The position numbers and the translations under genes were made by a program. A DNA stretch of 64,000 nucleotides. It comes from JANYJA01 sp038229055 (GTDB taxonomy: Bacteria > Acidobacteriota > Terriglobia > Bryobacterales > Bryobacteraceae). The notes below the pieces were generated by a model. The model saw only the letters and a list, made by a program, of their open reading frames with translations. It did not search any database and was not told where the DNA came from. Positions 8,406 through 17,529 of the stretch are shown here, one piece after another (the first letter of the stretch is position 1; each line of letters starts with the position of its first letter). The stretch is taken from assembly GCA_038229055.1 (NCBI GenBank), contig JBBROU010000001.1, positions 1-64,000 on the forward strand, written 5' to 3'.

Positions 8406-10091
8406 ATGAAAACGTTAGGAATTCGAAGTTTTGGCTTGGCATTCTTGCTGACGGCCTCGGCATTTGCGCAGGTGACCATATCTAGAGGCGGTGTCGTGAA
8501 CGCGGCAACATTTGCGATTCCCGGGCTACCCAATTCGGGAATCGCTCAAGGATCGATCTTCACTATCTTTGGCAATAACCTTGGGCCCGACCCGGCGGAG
8601 TTCGGATTTTCGTTTCCGTTGCCGACGCTGACCCCTGGAGGCAAAGTATCGGTGAACGTGACGGTGGATGGGACTACCTCGAATGCGATTATCTTGTATT
8701 CCGGGAAAACACAGATAAACGCCGTTATGCCTTCGTCAATGCCCGTTGGCACGGGAACTGTCTCCGTGAGTTTCAACGGAGAGGCGAGTGCGACCGAGCC
8801 GGTGCAAGTGGTGAAAAGTAACTTTGGCTCATTTTCCCTTAATAGTTCGGGAACTGGTCCCGGGATTGTGACGTTCGCCGACAACAGTTTGGTGGGCGCG
8901 AAGAACGCGGCAAATCCCGGGGAGACGTTAGTGGTCTGGGGAACGGGGCTTGGCCCGGTGGCAGGTGTGGAGAACGCAGGCCCGCTGCCGGGCGACCAGT
9001 CGAGCGTGCCGATTGAGGTATTTGTCGGAAGCTCATCGGCAACTGTCACCTATCGGGGCAGATCGGGTTGCTGTGCAGGCTTGGACCAGATTGTCTTTGT
9101 GGTTCCTCCCGCCATACAGGGATGCGCGGTGCCAGTCGCCGTCAAGATAGGAAACTTCGTCAGTAACTTCACGACCATCGCAGTGGCCCAAACCAGTAGA
9201 ACGTGTTCAGCGCCGGAGACCGGGCTCTCAGATGCCACTTTCACGCCGCTGGCCGGGAAAGCCGATGCCTCATTCGCGATGATCTCGCTCGGCAGAACCA
9301 CAATGACGACTCCAGGCCTTCCGGGAGCGCCCGCAAAAACGACGACCACGGACAGCGGCTTTGCGGTGTTTGAAAAAGTCAGCATACCCGCGGGAACAGG
9401 CTATAGCCCGGCGCTGTTCAATACGGTATCGTTTGGAGCCTGCGTGGTGAGTACGTTCAACAGCGCGACTATGAGCGCCACCACCCCCACCGGCGTTGGA
9501 GCTAAGATTGCGGCGCTGGACGCGGGCGCGAGCCTAACGATCGCTGGGCCATCCGGGAATCGCGCCCTTACGCCCATAGCGGCTGCCGACCCCGGTTTCT
9601 ACAGTGCGATCCTCGGAGACGGTACGCCGGGCAACTATCTCGACCCAGGGCAGTACAATGTTGCCGGCGCGGGAGGGAAAGAGGTTGGCGCTTTTTCGAC
9701 CCGCCTCAACTTGCCACCCGCTCTCACGTGGACTAACGCGGACAGCGTCGACACTATCAACCGCCCGGCGGGACAGCTTATCACCTGGTCCGGAGGAGAT
9801 TCAACCACGAACGTGAGTATTGACGGCAGTAGTTTTACGGTTGCCGGCACCGACGCGATTGGGGCTGTATTTCATTGCCAGGCCCGCGCTTCGGACGGCA
9901 GATTTACCATCCCCGCGGTCGTACTGCTTAGTCTTCCGCCCACTGCGAATAACATCCCGGGATCGGCTGCTCCCATGAGCCGCTTGAGTGTGGGCGAGAC
10001 GACTCCGTATACAACTTTCACGGCGCCCGGATTGGACTTAGGCGTAATCACCGGTTCATCTTCAACCTCGAAGCCGGTGAGCTATCAATAG
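8406..10091 (+). CDS. Secreted TIGR03437-like/IPT-type beta protein
   Basis: This 561-residue protein has a clear signal peptide (MKTLGIRSF...LTASAFAQ). Residues about 25-240 carry the pattern of the Solibacter TIGR03437 domain: GGVVNAATF near the start, QGSIFTIFGNNLGP, INAVMPSSMPVGTGTVSV, GETLVVWGTGLGPV, DQIVFVVPP and CAVPVAVKIGN. The remainder is Thr/Ser/Gly-rich with no recognised domain. It is probably extracellular or surface-attached; its function is unknown. An in-frame TTG lies 12 bases upstream, but ATG 8406 has GGAG at good distance. A strong terminator follows. Confidence 0.8.
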   Translation: MKTLGIRSFGLAFLLTASAFAQVTISRGGVVNAATFAIPGLPNSGIAQGSIFTIFGNNLGPDPAEFGFSFPLPTLTPGGKVSVNVTVDGTTSNAIILYSGKTQINAVMPSSMPVGTGTVSVSFNGEASATEPVQVVKSNFGSFSLNSSGTGPGIVTFADNSLVGAKNAANPGETLVVWGTGLGPVAGVENAGPLPGDQSSVPIEVFVGSSSATVTYRGRSGCCAGLDQIVFVVPPAIQGCAVPVAVKIGNFVSNFTTIAVAQTSRTCSAPETGLSDATFTPLAGKADASFAMISLGRTTMTTPGLPGAPAKTTTTDSGFAVFEKVSIPAGTGYSPALFNTVSFGACVVSTFNSATMSATTPTGVGAKIAALDAGASLTIAGPSGNRALTPIAAADPGFYSAILGDGTPGNYLDPGQYNVAGAGGKEVGAFSTRLNLPPALTWTNADSVDTINRPAGQLITWSGGDSTTNVSIDGSSFTVAGTDAIGAVFHCQARASDGRFTIPAVVLLSLPPTANNIPGSAAPMSRLSVGETTPYTTFTAPGLDLGVITGSSSTSKPVSYQ

Positions 10092-10121
10092 AGCTTTCCT
10101 CATCACAACAAATCGGGCAGG

Positions 10122-10161
10122 TTGGAGGCGGCTATTGTCATAGCCGCCTCCAAACTTTTTT
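10122..10161 (+). terminator. Rho-independent terminator
   Basis: A perfect 13-base-pair stem (TTGGAGGCGGCTA with TAGCCGCCTCCAA) encloses a six-base loop and is followed by AC and six T. It lies 31 bases after the stop of the secreted TIGR03437-like gene and separates it from the following gene group. Confidence 0.93.
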
Positions 10162-10286
10162 GGGGCCGACAGACTCGCGCGCGGGCTCGGACAAGAAATA
10201 TTTCGAATTGTGAGCTGTTTTCCTGCTATTTCTCGGTAACCCTACAGAGCCCCTTCCGAGCTCACTACAACTCTACTGAGGTCCAA

Positions 10287-11318
10287 ATGAAACTTCTAAG
10301 CTTTTCTCACTTCCGCTCTCTTCTGGCATTAACCGTTGTCGTCGCGTTGCAGGCCCAGGAACGAACCCTTGTGCCAGGCGCGCCCGGCAACATTCCCGCT
10401 TCCCCGCAGGATCCATCCAACGTGGAATTTGCGATAGTTCGTCAGGCTTCCTCCGAGATGCGCCTGATCGACCGTCAGCAGAAGGTTCTCTTCGTCAAGA
10501 GTCCCGCCGCAAACGCGAGGGAGGCCGTGGCCAATCTGCTACTCAGCGACGTCGGCCTGACCCTGATCACGATGGCGCTCGCACCGCAGATGCGAATGTG
10601 GAACCCGTACATGAATGACGTTTTGCGTAAAGGCGTCAATCTCGGCCGCGGCGTGCTGGTTGGTCACGGCACGGACACCAGAGGATTCGAATACGACACG
10701 CTCGCTGGAACCACCGCCGACGTGACCTTGAGGGAAGGGAATGCCGAGTTTCTGATTCCAATGAAGAATTACCTGCCGAGCGCGGACTTCGACATCTCCC
10801 GTGTGCAGCCCGTGCTGATTCGGCTGGAGCCGCGCGATCGCGACAAGGCACGCGTCATCGCGTCCCGCCAGGTTCTGCTGAAAGAGAACAAGACGGGTCG
10901 TTTCGATCTGAAACCAACAGTTGCGCGTGAAGAAAGCAAAGTCGACCAGAGGCGGGTCGACGCGGACGTCGAGCGCCTACCTGGCAACGTATTCAAGCTG
11001 ACTCCGAAGGAACCTCTGCAAGCCGGTGAGTTTGCGCTGGTGTTTCGTACTGCTGCTGAAAAAGGCCCCTATACGCAAAACGTAGCGCTCCGGCCCACCC
11101 CAATTTTCGCGACTTCGAATACGCCGGCCCAGCGATCCGGGTTGTTGGGGGCATTTGGTGGTCACAGCTCGGCGCAGCCGAAGTCCGAAGCTTCCGCCTC
11201 CCCTTTCGGAATGCTTCGCCGCGGGAAGACTGCAACCGGCCCTTCGGCGGCTACTCCGGCGGCCCAGCCCGGAATGGCCGGATTTCTAGCCTGGGATTTC
11301 CGGGTAGTCAAACAGTAG
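10287..11318 (+). CDS. Exported protein of unknown function (first gene of the secreted cluster)
   Basis: This 343-residue protein starts at ATG 10287 after GAGGT; the in-frame region before it runs through the terminator hairpin. The N-terminus is a signal peptide (LLALTVVVALQAQ). The middle is rich in beta-like segments (LVPGAPGNIPASP, NVEFAIVRQAS, LRLEPRDRDKARVI). The tail from about residue 270 is low in complexity with Gly, Ala and Pro. No family is recognised. It begins a run of eleven genes on the same strand, and the next starts 25 bases after its stop. Confidence 0.75.
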   Translation: MKLLSFSHFRSLLALTVVVALQAQERTLVPGAPGNIPASPQDPSNVEFAIVRQASSEMRLIDRQQKVLFVKSPAANAREAVANLLLSDVGLTLITMALAPQMRMWNPYMNDVLRKGVNLGRGVLVGHGTDTRGFEYDTLAGTTADVTLREGNAEFLIPMKNYLPSADFDISRVQPVLIRLEPRDRDKARVIASRQVLLKENKTGRFDLKPTVAREESKVDQRRVDADVERLPGNVFKLTPKEPLQAGEFALVFRTAAEKGPYTQNVALRPTPIFATSNTPAQRSGLLGAFGGHSSAQPKSEASASPFGMLRRGKTATGPSAATPAAQPGMAGFLAWDFRVVKQ

Positions 11319-11342
11319 AAGCATCTCACGGAGTTATCGAAA

Positions 11343-14192
11343 ATGAATCGTTCCAAAAATTTATGGTTGCTTTCCGGCGGCTTGGCCGTGTGCCTTACTT
11401 CGGCCTTGCACGCCCAGGAAGTCGTAGTAATCACGCACTCGAGCAACGGATCTTGGGCCCTGCAACAAGGCGAGTCCGTATCGGTCAACGGTAAAGATAA
11501 GATCCGCACCGCAAGCGCCGCAACCGGAACTTCGGATACGTGGGATTCCAAGTCGATCGGGCATTTGCAGAAGACTGCTTTCGATTCCTTCGCGGTGGTC
11601 CGTCGCGCGCCGGACGGACGATTTCTCGCAATGCAGGATAGCTCACAGGGATGGGAAGTTCTTGTGCCCGACGGACTGAAATCGAAGACTTCGGAATCGG
11701 TTGCGAGCCTGTGGAACCAATCGACGCTGGCGCTGAAGCGCGATAAAAAAGATAAGGCGCCCGCGGCGCTAGTCACGCGGGACGTTTACGCCATCCTCAC
11801 GAGCCAGGAAGCAGCATCGGCGATGGCGGCGTTCGTCACGGATGTGAAGCTGCAGAATGCGCCCGGCGTCGAAGATGCTCAAGCTTTCCGCGATAGCGTC
11901 GAGTTGATTCCGGCCGCGATCAAAACCTTTCCTTCAGGCGCCCCCGCTGAGCGCATCCGCGAGTATCTGCGTGCCGGCATGGCCGAACGGATCGACACAT
12001 GGATGAATGGGGACGCGGCCGTTGACACTCTGGACCAAGGCATCGCACTGGCCGGAGCTTCGGAATCAACTTTCGCCAACGACTCGAGGCAAGCCGGGCT
12101 TCGGAAACAGATTCGGGATGCGCGCAAGACACTTGATCGAAGGCTCGCCATTCTTCGAGCCCTGGATGCGGGGAAGCAATCGGACGCCTTCCTGCTCGCG
12201 TATCGCGAGTTCGAACCTTTTGATAAGTCGTTCACCGACCTTTCGGCCGCACGCTTAACCCACATGAAGCTAAGCGCGGCATCGCATGTGGAGGCGGCTC
12301 AAAACGCGGGGGCGTCGTCTGACTTCGCCGCCGCGATCCGGCATCTTCGCATGGCCCAGTGGCGCGATCCGCACTCCGCGGAAGCCGCCAATGCTCTCGA
12401 ACAGGTCAGGCTGGAAGTCGCCCGATTGTCTTCACAACAGTTTGCGGAAGCTCGTCGCGGCATCGACCCGCGCTCGCCCAAACAGGTCCAATTGCAGCGG
12501 CGCTTGCTGATGGTCGATCAATATGCCGGCGACAGCAAGCTTCTGGAAGCTGAAAAAGCTCTGAAGGAAGCCGAGGCGGTGGATAAGGATGATCCGAAGA
12601 TCAAATTTTTTGAAGCCAAAGTGGCCGCACTGCGCGGAGACTTGGGACGCGCGCTGGCTTTGCTCGATCTTTATGCCGGGCTTGCCGTAACCACCCAGGA
12701 CTTCGACGAAGAAGAGAAATTGCGCGCCGGTGTTCAATATAAAATCGATAACGCGCGTAAGGAATCTCGCGCGACGCTCGCAGGTCTCTCAACGGATCAG
12801 CGCTTCGCCACCGCGCTCGAGACTGCGGCTAATGGTCTAAAGCTCGACAATGAAGATCCGGAGTTCTTGTTTCAGACGGGAATGAACGCCTGCGTTCTGC
12901 GGCACTGCGATAACTCTGCTGCGCTTCTCCGGCGCTTCCTCGACATCACCGATTCGAGCGACGGCAAGCGTGAACAGCGCATGGCCGCCATGCGCCTGCT
13001 GCGGCGAATCAATCGCGTACAGCCGAAAGTACAGATCACATGGTCCGGACAGTTGAGCTGGTTCTCAGGAGCCCCGCTCGCTTCGGGAGCCTTTTACGAT
13101 CCGGTCAGTCTCGCGTTCCAGCCCAGGGTGGCCCACGTGAAAGGCTCAAATCACCTCAACGTGTTCTACGAATGGTCGGGCGAACAGTTGAAATCGGTTC
13201 ACACCAAGTACGAGGACAAGAAGACCGGCAGCAACATTCTGAAGCTGGCCGTTGCCGGGGCCGCCGCGAGTCAAGGCATCGGCTCAACTGTTAACTGGCG
13301 AACCGCGGATCGCGAAACGAATGATTTCTACTTCAACTATTACGACGACACGCCACAGGTTCTGAAGGTAAGCCGCGACAACGTGATCACCAGGAGCCGC
13401 AAGATTCCGATCTCGATTCCGGGAATCGGCGGGTTCGGCGGAATTGGTGCGATCGGCGGGCTCGCCAGTGGACTGGGTGGCGGAATGGGCGGGATGATGT
13501 CCGGGCTTCGGGGTGCCGGAGCCATCGGAAAGGGCTTCGGTGGTGTAGCAGGGTTCGGCGGAGTCGGCGGGGCAGGCGCTATGCGCGCGCTAGCGACGTC
13601 GCGCTCTCTTGGCGCGGGCGGCGGCATCAACCCGACGCTCGAAAGCATGTTTCACCCGGCCGGACCGTTGACAACCGCAGCCATACACGCCGACCCGCAG
13701 GGCGGATCGACGAGTGGTTATCTCACCTTGTGGAATAGTCCTCGCCTCGATACCGAGCTGGCATTCGCCGCGATTGGGAAGCGTGTCGCCGTAGCCTTCT
13801 CGGGTAATAGCTTCTTTCATCCGTTTGTTTGGGATGCCATTCACTTGTTCGAATTGGATTACGACGAACAGGGACGTGTACAGCACGCTTGGGAGCTGGA
13901 TTATCCAGCGGCACCCCGCCTCGACTTTACGTGGGAAGGGCGGCGGCTCATGCAGTTGGCCGCTCATGCTGAGAAAGGCGGAGGAACCGTATATACGCGG
14001 ACCCTGCAGTACGCCGGCGATAAGTTGATGAGCGAAACCATTAACTATAGCGGCAAGACCTCACACATTAAGTACAAGTACGACAAGCAGGACAGGCTCG
14101 TGGAAGCGGAGTGCGATGACGATCATTCGCTCGACGGCCGGTCCAGGCAGATTGAATTCATCGCGGAAACAGCCAAGGGGGGCAGGCGCTAA
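11343..14192 (+). CDS. Large exported protein with TPR-like helices and a Gly-rich segment
   Basis: This 949-residue protein has a signal peptide (residues 1-25, ending HAQ). Residues about 140-560 are helical and TPR-like (RHLRMAQWRDPHSAEAANALEQV, KALKEAEAVDKDDPKIKFFEAKVAALRGDLGRAL across two repeats). A Gly-rich, low-complexity segment follows at about 692-750. The last 200 residues have beta-type, YD-like sequence (LFELDYDEQGRVQHAW, IKYKYDKQDRLVEAE). No single family is recognised. It overlaps the next gene by one base (TAATG), so the two are probably coupled. Confidence 0.72.
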   Translation: MNRSKNLWLLSGGLAVCLTSALHAQEVVVITHSSNGSWALQQGESVSVNGKDKIRTASAATGTSDTWDSKSIGHLQKTAFDSFAVVRRAPDGRFLAMQDSSQGWEVLVPDGLKSKTSESVASLWNQSTLALKRDKKDKAPAALVTRDVYAILTSQEAASAMAAFVTDVKLQNAPGVEDAQAFRDSVELIPAAIKTFPSGAPAERIREYLRAGMAERIDTWMNGDAAVDTLDQGIALAGASESTFANDSRQAGLRKQIRDARKTLDRRLAILRALDAGKQSDAFLLAYREFEPFDKSFTDLSAARLTHMKLSAASHVEAAQNAGASSDFAAAIRHLRMAQWRDPHSAEAANALEQVRLEVARLSSQQFAEARRGIDPRSPKQVQLQRRLLMVDQYAGDSKLLEAEKALKEAEAVDKDDPKIKFFEAKVAALRGDLGRALALLDLYAGLAVTTQDFDEEEKLRAGVQYKIDNARKESRATLAGLSTDQRFATALETAANGLKLDNEDPEFLFQTGMNACVLRHCDNSAALLRRFLDITDSSDGKREQRMAAMRLLRRINRVQPKVQITWSGQLSWFSGAPLASGAFYDPVSLAFQPRVAHVKGSNHLNVFYEWSGEQLKSVHTKYEDKKTGSNILKLAVAGAAASQGIGSTVNWRTADRETNDFYFNYYDDTPQVLKVSRDNVITRSRKIPISIPGIGGFGGIGAIGGLASGLGGGMGGMMSGLRGAGAIGKGFGGVAGFGGVGGAGAMRALATSRSLGAGGGINPTLESMFHPAGPLTTAAIHADPQGGSTSGYLTLWNSPRLDTELAFAAIGKRVAVAFSGNSFFHPFVWDAIHLFELDYDEQGRVQHAWELDYPAAPRLDFTWEGRRLMQLAAHAEKGGGTVYTRTLQYAGDKLMSETINYSGKTSHIKYKYDKQDRLVEAECDDDHSLDGRSRQIEFIAETAKGGRR

Positions 14193-14716
14193 TGCAGTTC
14201 ACCAGACTCATCATCGCGCTTTCGTTTCTGACGGGTAGCGCATTTGCGCAGACCAGTCCGCAGCGCACCCAGAGCACCACGCCGCCGCGACCGGCTCCAT
14301 CGGTCGGAACCCATTCATCGAACCAGCTCAATCCGGACGTGTTGCACAACATGAAAGATTCCACCGAGGATCTGAACGCCCTTCGGGACGGCAATTTGAC
14401 GCGGGTTCAGACCGGCGGATGCGCACCGCAAATCGCCGCCCACATCGCCGGCTTGAAAGGGCGGCTTGAGAATTACGGGAGCGTTCCTAAGCCGCGGGAG
14501 CGTCCCTCCAGCACATCTGCTGCAGCGGCGGCTGCGGAGGCGGTCAACCGGCAACTCGATTCGGTGCTAGGTCTCAGCCCAACCGAAACACCGGATGTGA
14601 AACCTTCCGAAAAGCCCGCCGACAACGATGAGATGCACAAACGGGCGGAAACCGAAACTGCCCTAATCAACGCTGAACTCGCAAGGTTGACCAGCGTTTG
14701 CGCATCCGCCAAGTAG
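14192..14716 (+). CDS. Small exported hypothetical protein
   Basis: This 174-residue protein has a signal peptide (LIIALSFLTGSAFAQ). A Pro/Ser/Thr-rich segment precedes a short conserved-looking core (about 50-100, with Cys 69) and an Ala/Glu-rich C-terminus. Its start codon shares the last base of the preceding stop. No family is recognised; export and operon membership are the only supported statements. Confidence 0.65.
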   Translation: MQFTRLIIALSFLTGSAFAQTSPQRTQSTTPPRPAPSVGTHSSNQLNPDVLHNMKDSTEDLNALRDGNLTRVQTGGCAPQIAAHIAGLKGRLENYGSVPKPRERPSSTSAAAAAAEAVNRQLDSVLGLSPTETPDVKPSEKPADNDEMHKRAETETALINAELARLTSVCASAK

Positions 14717-14736
14717 AAACTTCGAGGAGAACCACG

Positions 14737-15783
14737 ATGCGACTCATTCTTGCTTTTACGATTTTTTCCACGTTAGCCGTTGCACAGGTCGACAGTTCCG
14801 TACCGGTTCCGATCGACATTAACACGTTGCCTTTAGCGCCTCTGGACCTTACGTCTCCGTACGCGTCGCCTCGCGATGCCGCGCGCCATCGTTTCCAGGT
14901 CACGCTGCTGGATCTTCAGACGAAACGCGACGTGCGAGCCGCCGTCCGCGGTTTCGGTGAAGCGCTCGCCCTCGACTCTACCTACTACGCAGCAGCCTTC
15001 GATATGGCCGTAGTGGCGGCCATCGGCGAGCGCTGGGACGATGCGATTGCCGCCTTCCAGGAAGCCGCGAGTTTGGACTCGCAGGCCTTAGGCGCGCTGG
15101 CGAAACCGGCTATCGAGCGACTGCAACTTATCAGCCGACTGGAGAAAACTTCCGAAGGCAAACGGCGCCGGCAGTACGACGAAGCCTTGTTACCGTTGCT
15201 CGCGAAGTTGCCGAGCTTGCCTGAGTCGGAGGCCATGGCCGCGCTCACCGAAGTGGGGCGGATCGATTCCAAGCGGTGGGAATCGCCTGCTCTTCTGGCT
15301 GGGTTGAGCGGCGGCAACGGGCGGGGTTACGAAGCGGCCACGAAATATCTTGAGATCGCGTCCGCGAATGCAACCGATCCCGCGGTGAAAGCATCTTTGC
15401 GGTCTGCGCTCGCGGCGGCCGATCGGGAGATGCGATTCGCAGCGGCCCGCGCGGCGGCGGAGGCAGCCGCTGATGGCGGCGAAAATGACAAGGCTGCGGA
15501 GCTGTTTGAAGCAGCGTGGAGCACCATCCCCGCGCGTGCCCAAAACGGCCTCGATGCGGCTTCCGAACGACTCTTGCAGGACGACACCGCTCGCGCCGCC
15601 GCAATTCTCGCGAGGTTGAAAGACAGCGGTGACACGAAATTGGCGGACTCTGCGGCGGCGATGCTCAAGCACCTCGAACCACTTGAGCCGGCCGCCAAGA
15701 ACAGCAGCGCCGATAGCGCCGAGTTCTTTCGCGACCCGGCCCAGCGGAACCCGTTCGCATCTCCGCCCTCATTCCGCCAATAG
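14737..15783 (+). CDS. Exported TPR-like protein
   Basis: This 348-residue protein starts at ATG 14737 after GAGGAG. It has a signal peptide (LILAFTIFSTLAVAQ). Residues about 60-130 look like TPR helices (AVRGFGEALALDSTYYAAAFDMAVVAAIG, WDDAIAAFQEAASLD). The rest is Ala-rich helix, ending at residue 348 with an acidic, Pro-rich tail. The next gene has no signal peptide and starts 11 bases after this stop; see the finding on a possible frameshift between them. Confidence 0.72.
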   Translation: MRLILAFTIFSTLAVAQVDSSVPVPIDINTLPLAPLDLTSPYASPRDAARHRFQVTLLDLQTKRDVRAAVRGFGEALALDSTYYAAAFDMAVVAAIGERWDDAIAAFQEAASLDSQALGALAKPAIERLQLISRLEKTSEGKRRRQYDEALLPLLAKLPSLPESEAMAALTEVGRIDSKRWESPALLAGLSGGNGRGYEAATKYLEIASANATDPAVKASLRSALAAADREMRFAAARAAAEAAADGGENDKAAELFEAAWSTIPARAQNGLDAASERLLQDDTARAAAILARLKDSGDTKLADSAAAMLKHLEPLEPAAKNSSADSAEFFRDPAQRNPFASPPSFRQ

Positions 15784-15794
15784 ACAAAGCCGAA

Positions 15795-16448
15795 ATGGAG
15801 TTGCTGGCGCGGCCTCTGCCGATGCTGCAGAGGGATCCGGAACCTGTGGTGATGCTGTCTTCGCTCGCGGCCGACGCCCCCGAAGGTGTAGTGGCGCTGC
15901 CCGCCCTGACTGAACCTGCAACCACATTTGAGAATGCCTGGAGAGACGTACAGTCAGCGCACCAGCGCGCATCGGCGGCGACGGCGAATCCCGCGCTTAT
16001 TGTCGAAACCGCGGAGCTCGCGAAAAGCGCAAAACTGGCGCGCGTTCTCAGGGTGACGACGGAACCGGCCGGCGCTCGTGTCGCGTTAGACGATCGCCCC
16101 GACCCCCTTTGCCAGACCCCTTGTGATATTCGGACCGACGCGGGCTCATATACGGTTCGCCTCGCTCTGACCGGGTATAAGGAAGAAGAGCGGAAGATTA
16201 GCGTGCAAGCCAGAATGCCGAACGAACTCGCCGTGCCGATGAGCGCAGTGCGAGGCTCGGTCATTATCGAGGCACCCCCTGGCTCTGTCTTAAAGATAGA
16301 TGGAACATTGACTACCGCATCCGCGCCGGCGGAATTCGCTCTTCTTCCAGGGCTTCATTCCATAAGTGCCGATATCGGACCGGTCAGAAGAGAACGCGCT
16401 CTGATGGTTCAACCCGGCGCACGTTTACGCCTCCAGCTTAAGCAATGA
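15795..16448 (+). CDS. PEGA-domain protein, N-terminus uncertain
   Basis: This 217-residue product carries one or two PEGA-type beta domains (about 78-150 and 150-215). The first has LRVTTEPAGARVALDDRPD, TPCDIRTDAGSYTVRLALTGY; the second has GSVIIEAPPGSVLKIDG and LLPGLHSISAD. PEGA domains are usually on exported proteins, yet this one lacks a signal peptide and a clear ribosome binding site. Its reading frame remains open upstream of the ATG, through the end of the TPR-like gene. It may be the second half of a frameshifted TPR-PEGA protein. Confidence 0.65.
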   Translation: MELLARPLPMLQRDPEPVVMLSSLAADAPEGVVALPALTEPATTFENAWRDVQSAHQRASAATANPALIVETAELAKSAKLARVLRVTTEPAGARVALDDRPDPLCQTPCDIRTDAGSYTVRLALTGYKEEERKISVQARMPNELAVPMSAVRGSVIIEAPPGSVLKIDGTLTTASAPAEFALLPGLHSISADIGPVRRERALMVQPGARLRLQLKQ

Positions 16449-16462
16449 CATACGAGTCGCTA

Positions 16463-16468
16463 TATAAT
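16463..16468 (+). promoter_or_regulatory. Candidate -10 element before the CsgG-like gene
   Basis: A perfect TATAAT stands in an otherwise GC-rich gap, 65 bases before the ATG at 16534. No good -35 box is seen at 16-18 bases upstream. It may give the kinase-CsgG half of the cluster its own transcript. Confidence 0.35.
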
Positions 16469-16533
16469 GACGGCAATCGTCGGAAGCGTCCGAAACAAAT
16501 TGGGCGGCAACGTCACTACCTCAGAGGAAGCTC

Positions 16534-17508
16534 ATGAATCGGATTCTTGTCTGCATTCTTATTCTCTTCAATTTCTCCGCGTTGGCCCAGACACAGGGGC
16601 CGAAGAAACGACTTGCGATTCTCAATTTCGATTACGCCACCGTGCAGAGCGACATCTCGGCGATTTTCGGCACGCGCCAGGATGTCGGCAAAGGCATCGC
16701 CGATCTGTTGGTGGATAGATTAGTCACCGGCGGTCAATACTCCATCATTGAGCGCAAGGCCATCGACAAGATCATGGCCGAGCAGAATCTTTCCAATAGC
16801 GACCGCGCCGACCCGAACTCGGCCGCCAAGGTGGGGCGGCTTCTGGGCGTTGACGCCATCGTCATCGGAAGCATCACGCAATTTGGCCGGGATGACAAGA
16901 GCACGACAATCGGCGGCTCCGCCTTGGGAGGCCTGGCGGGACGCTACGGACTCGGAGGCGTGGGCCAGCGAAAAGCCAAAGCCGTGGTCGGCATTAGCGC
17001 CCGCTTGGTGAACACCGATACGGGTGAGATTCTGGCCGTGGCTTCCGGCAAGGGCGAATCGGACCGGTCAGGGACATTGCTCGGCGCGGCCGGTGGAAGC
17101 TCTGGCGGCGGGGGCGGCGGCGGATTCGACATGTCCAGCAAGAATTTCGGCGACACGATTCTGGGTGAGGCGGTGAACAAAGCAGTCGGCGACGTGGCCG
17201 CCCGGCTGGAACGGGAGGCCCCACGGCTGCCGGCTCACGTCACCAGTTTTTCCGGGCTGGTGGCAGACGTTTCGGGAGACACGCTCGTGCTGAATATCGG
17301 AGCGCGGGCCGGCGTCAAAATCGGCGACCGTCTTCCGGTTAAGCGCGCCAAGCGCGAAATCAAGGATCCGGCCACGGGCAAGGTGATTCGCCGAATCGAG
17401 GATAACGTCGGTGAGATCAGCATCACGGAAGTTGACGACACTTCCTCGGTTGGAAAGTTTAGCGGCGCCATGAAGCCCAGCGTCGGAGACTCGGTTACGA
17501 ACCAGTAA
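16534..17508 (+). CDS. CsgG/HfaB-family exported protein
   Basis: This 324-residue protein has a signal peptide (ILVCILILFNFSALAQ) without a lipobox Cys. The CsgG-type core is at about 24-190: KKRLAILNFDY, GIADLLVDRLVTGGQYSIIERKAIDKIMAEQNL, GRLLGVDAIVIGSI, ISARLVNTDTGEIL. A Gly-rich patch (about 188-200) is followed by a C-terminal FlgT-like beta region (GLVADVSGDTLVLNIGARAGVKIGD). CsgG forms the curli export pore in enterics; here no curlin gene is seen and the lipid anchor is missing, so pore formation is uncertain. AGAGGAAG precedes the ATG. Confidence 0.82.
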   Translation: MNRILVCILILFNFSALAQTQGPKKRLAILNFDYATVQSDISAIFGTRQDVGKGIADLLVDRLVTGGQYSIIERKAIDKIMAEQNLSNSDRADPNSAAKVGRLLGVDAIVIGSITQFGRDDKSTTIGGSALGGLAGRYGLGGVGQRKAKAVVGISARLVNTDTGEILAVASGKGESDRSGTLLGAAGGSSGGGGGGGFDMSSKNFGDTILGEAVNKAVGDVAARLEREAPRLPAHVTSFSGLVADVSGDTLVLNIGARAGVKIGDRLPVKRAKREIKDPATGKVIRRIEDNVGEISITEVDDTSSVGKFSGAMKPSVGDSVTNQ

Positions 17509-17529
17509 GTATCGGAAGGTCGGCGCCCA

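Noticed and set aside
10122..10286. N-terminal extension of the first secreted-cluster gene
   Set aside because: It would run through a perfect terminator hairpin, and ATG 10287 has a signal peptide and ribosome binding site.
13410..13600. Gly-rich stretch as a possible DNA tandem repeat
   Set aside because: The codons vary and no exact repeat unit is seen; it is low-complexity protein sequence.
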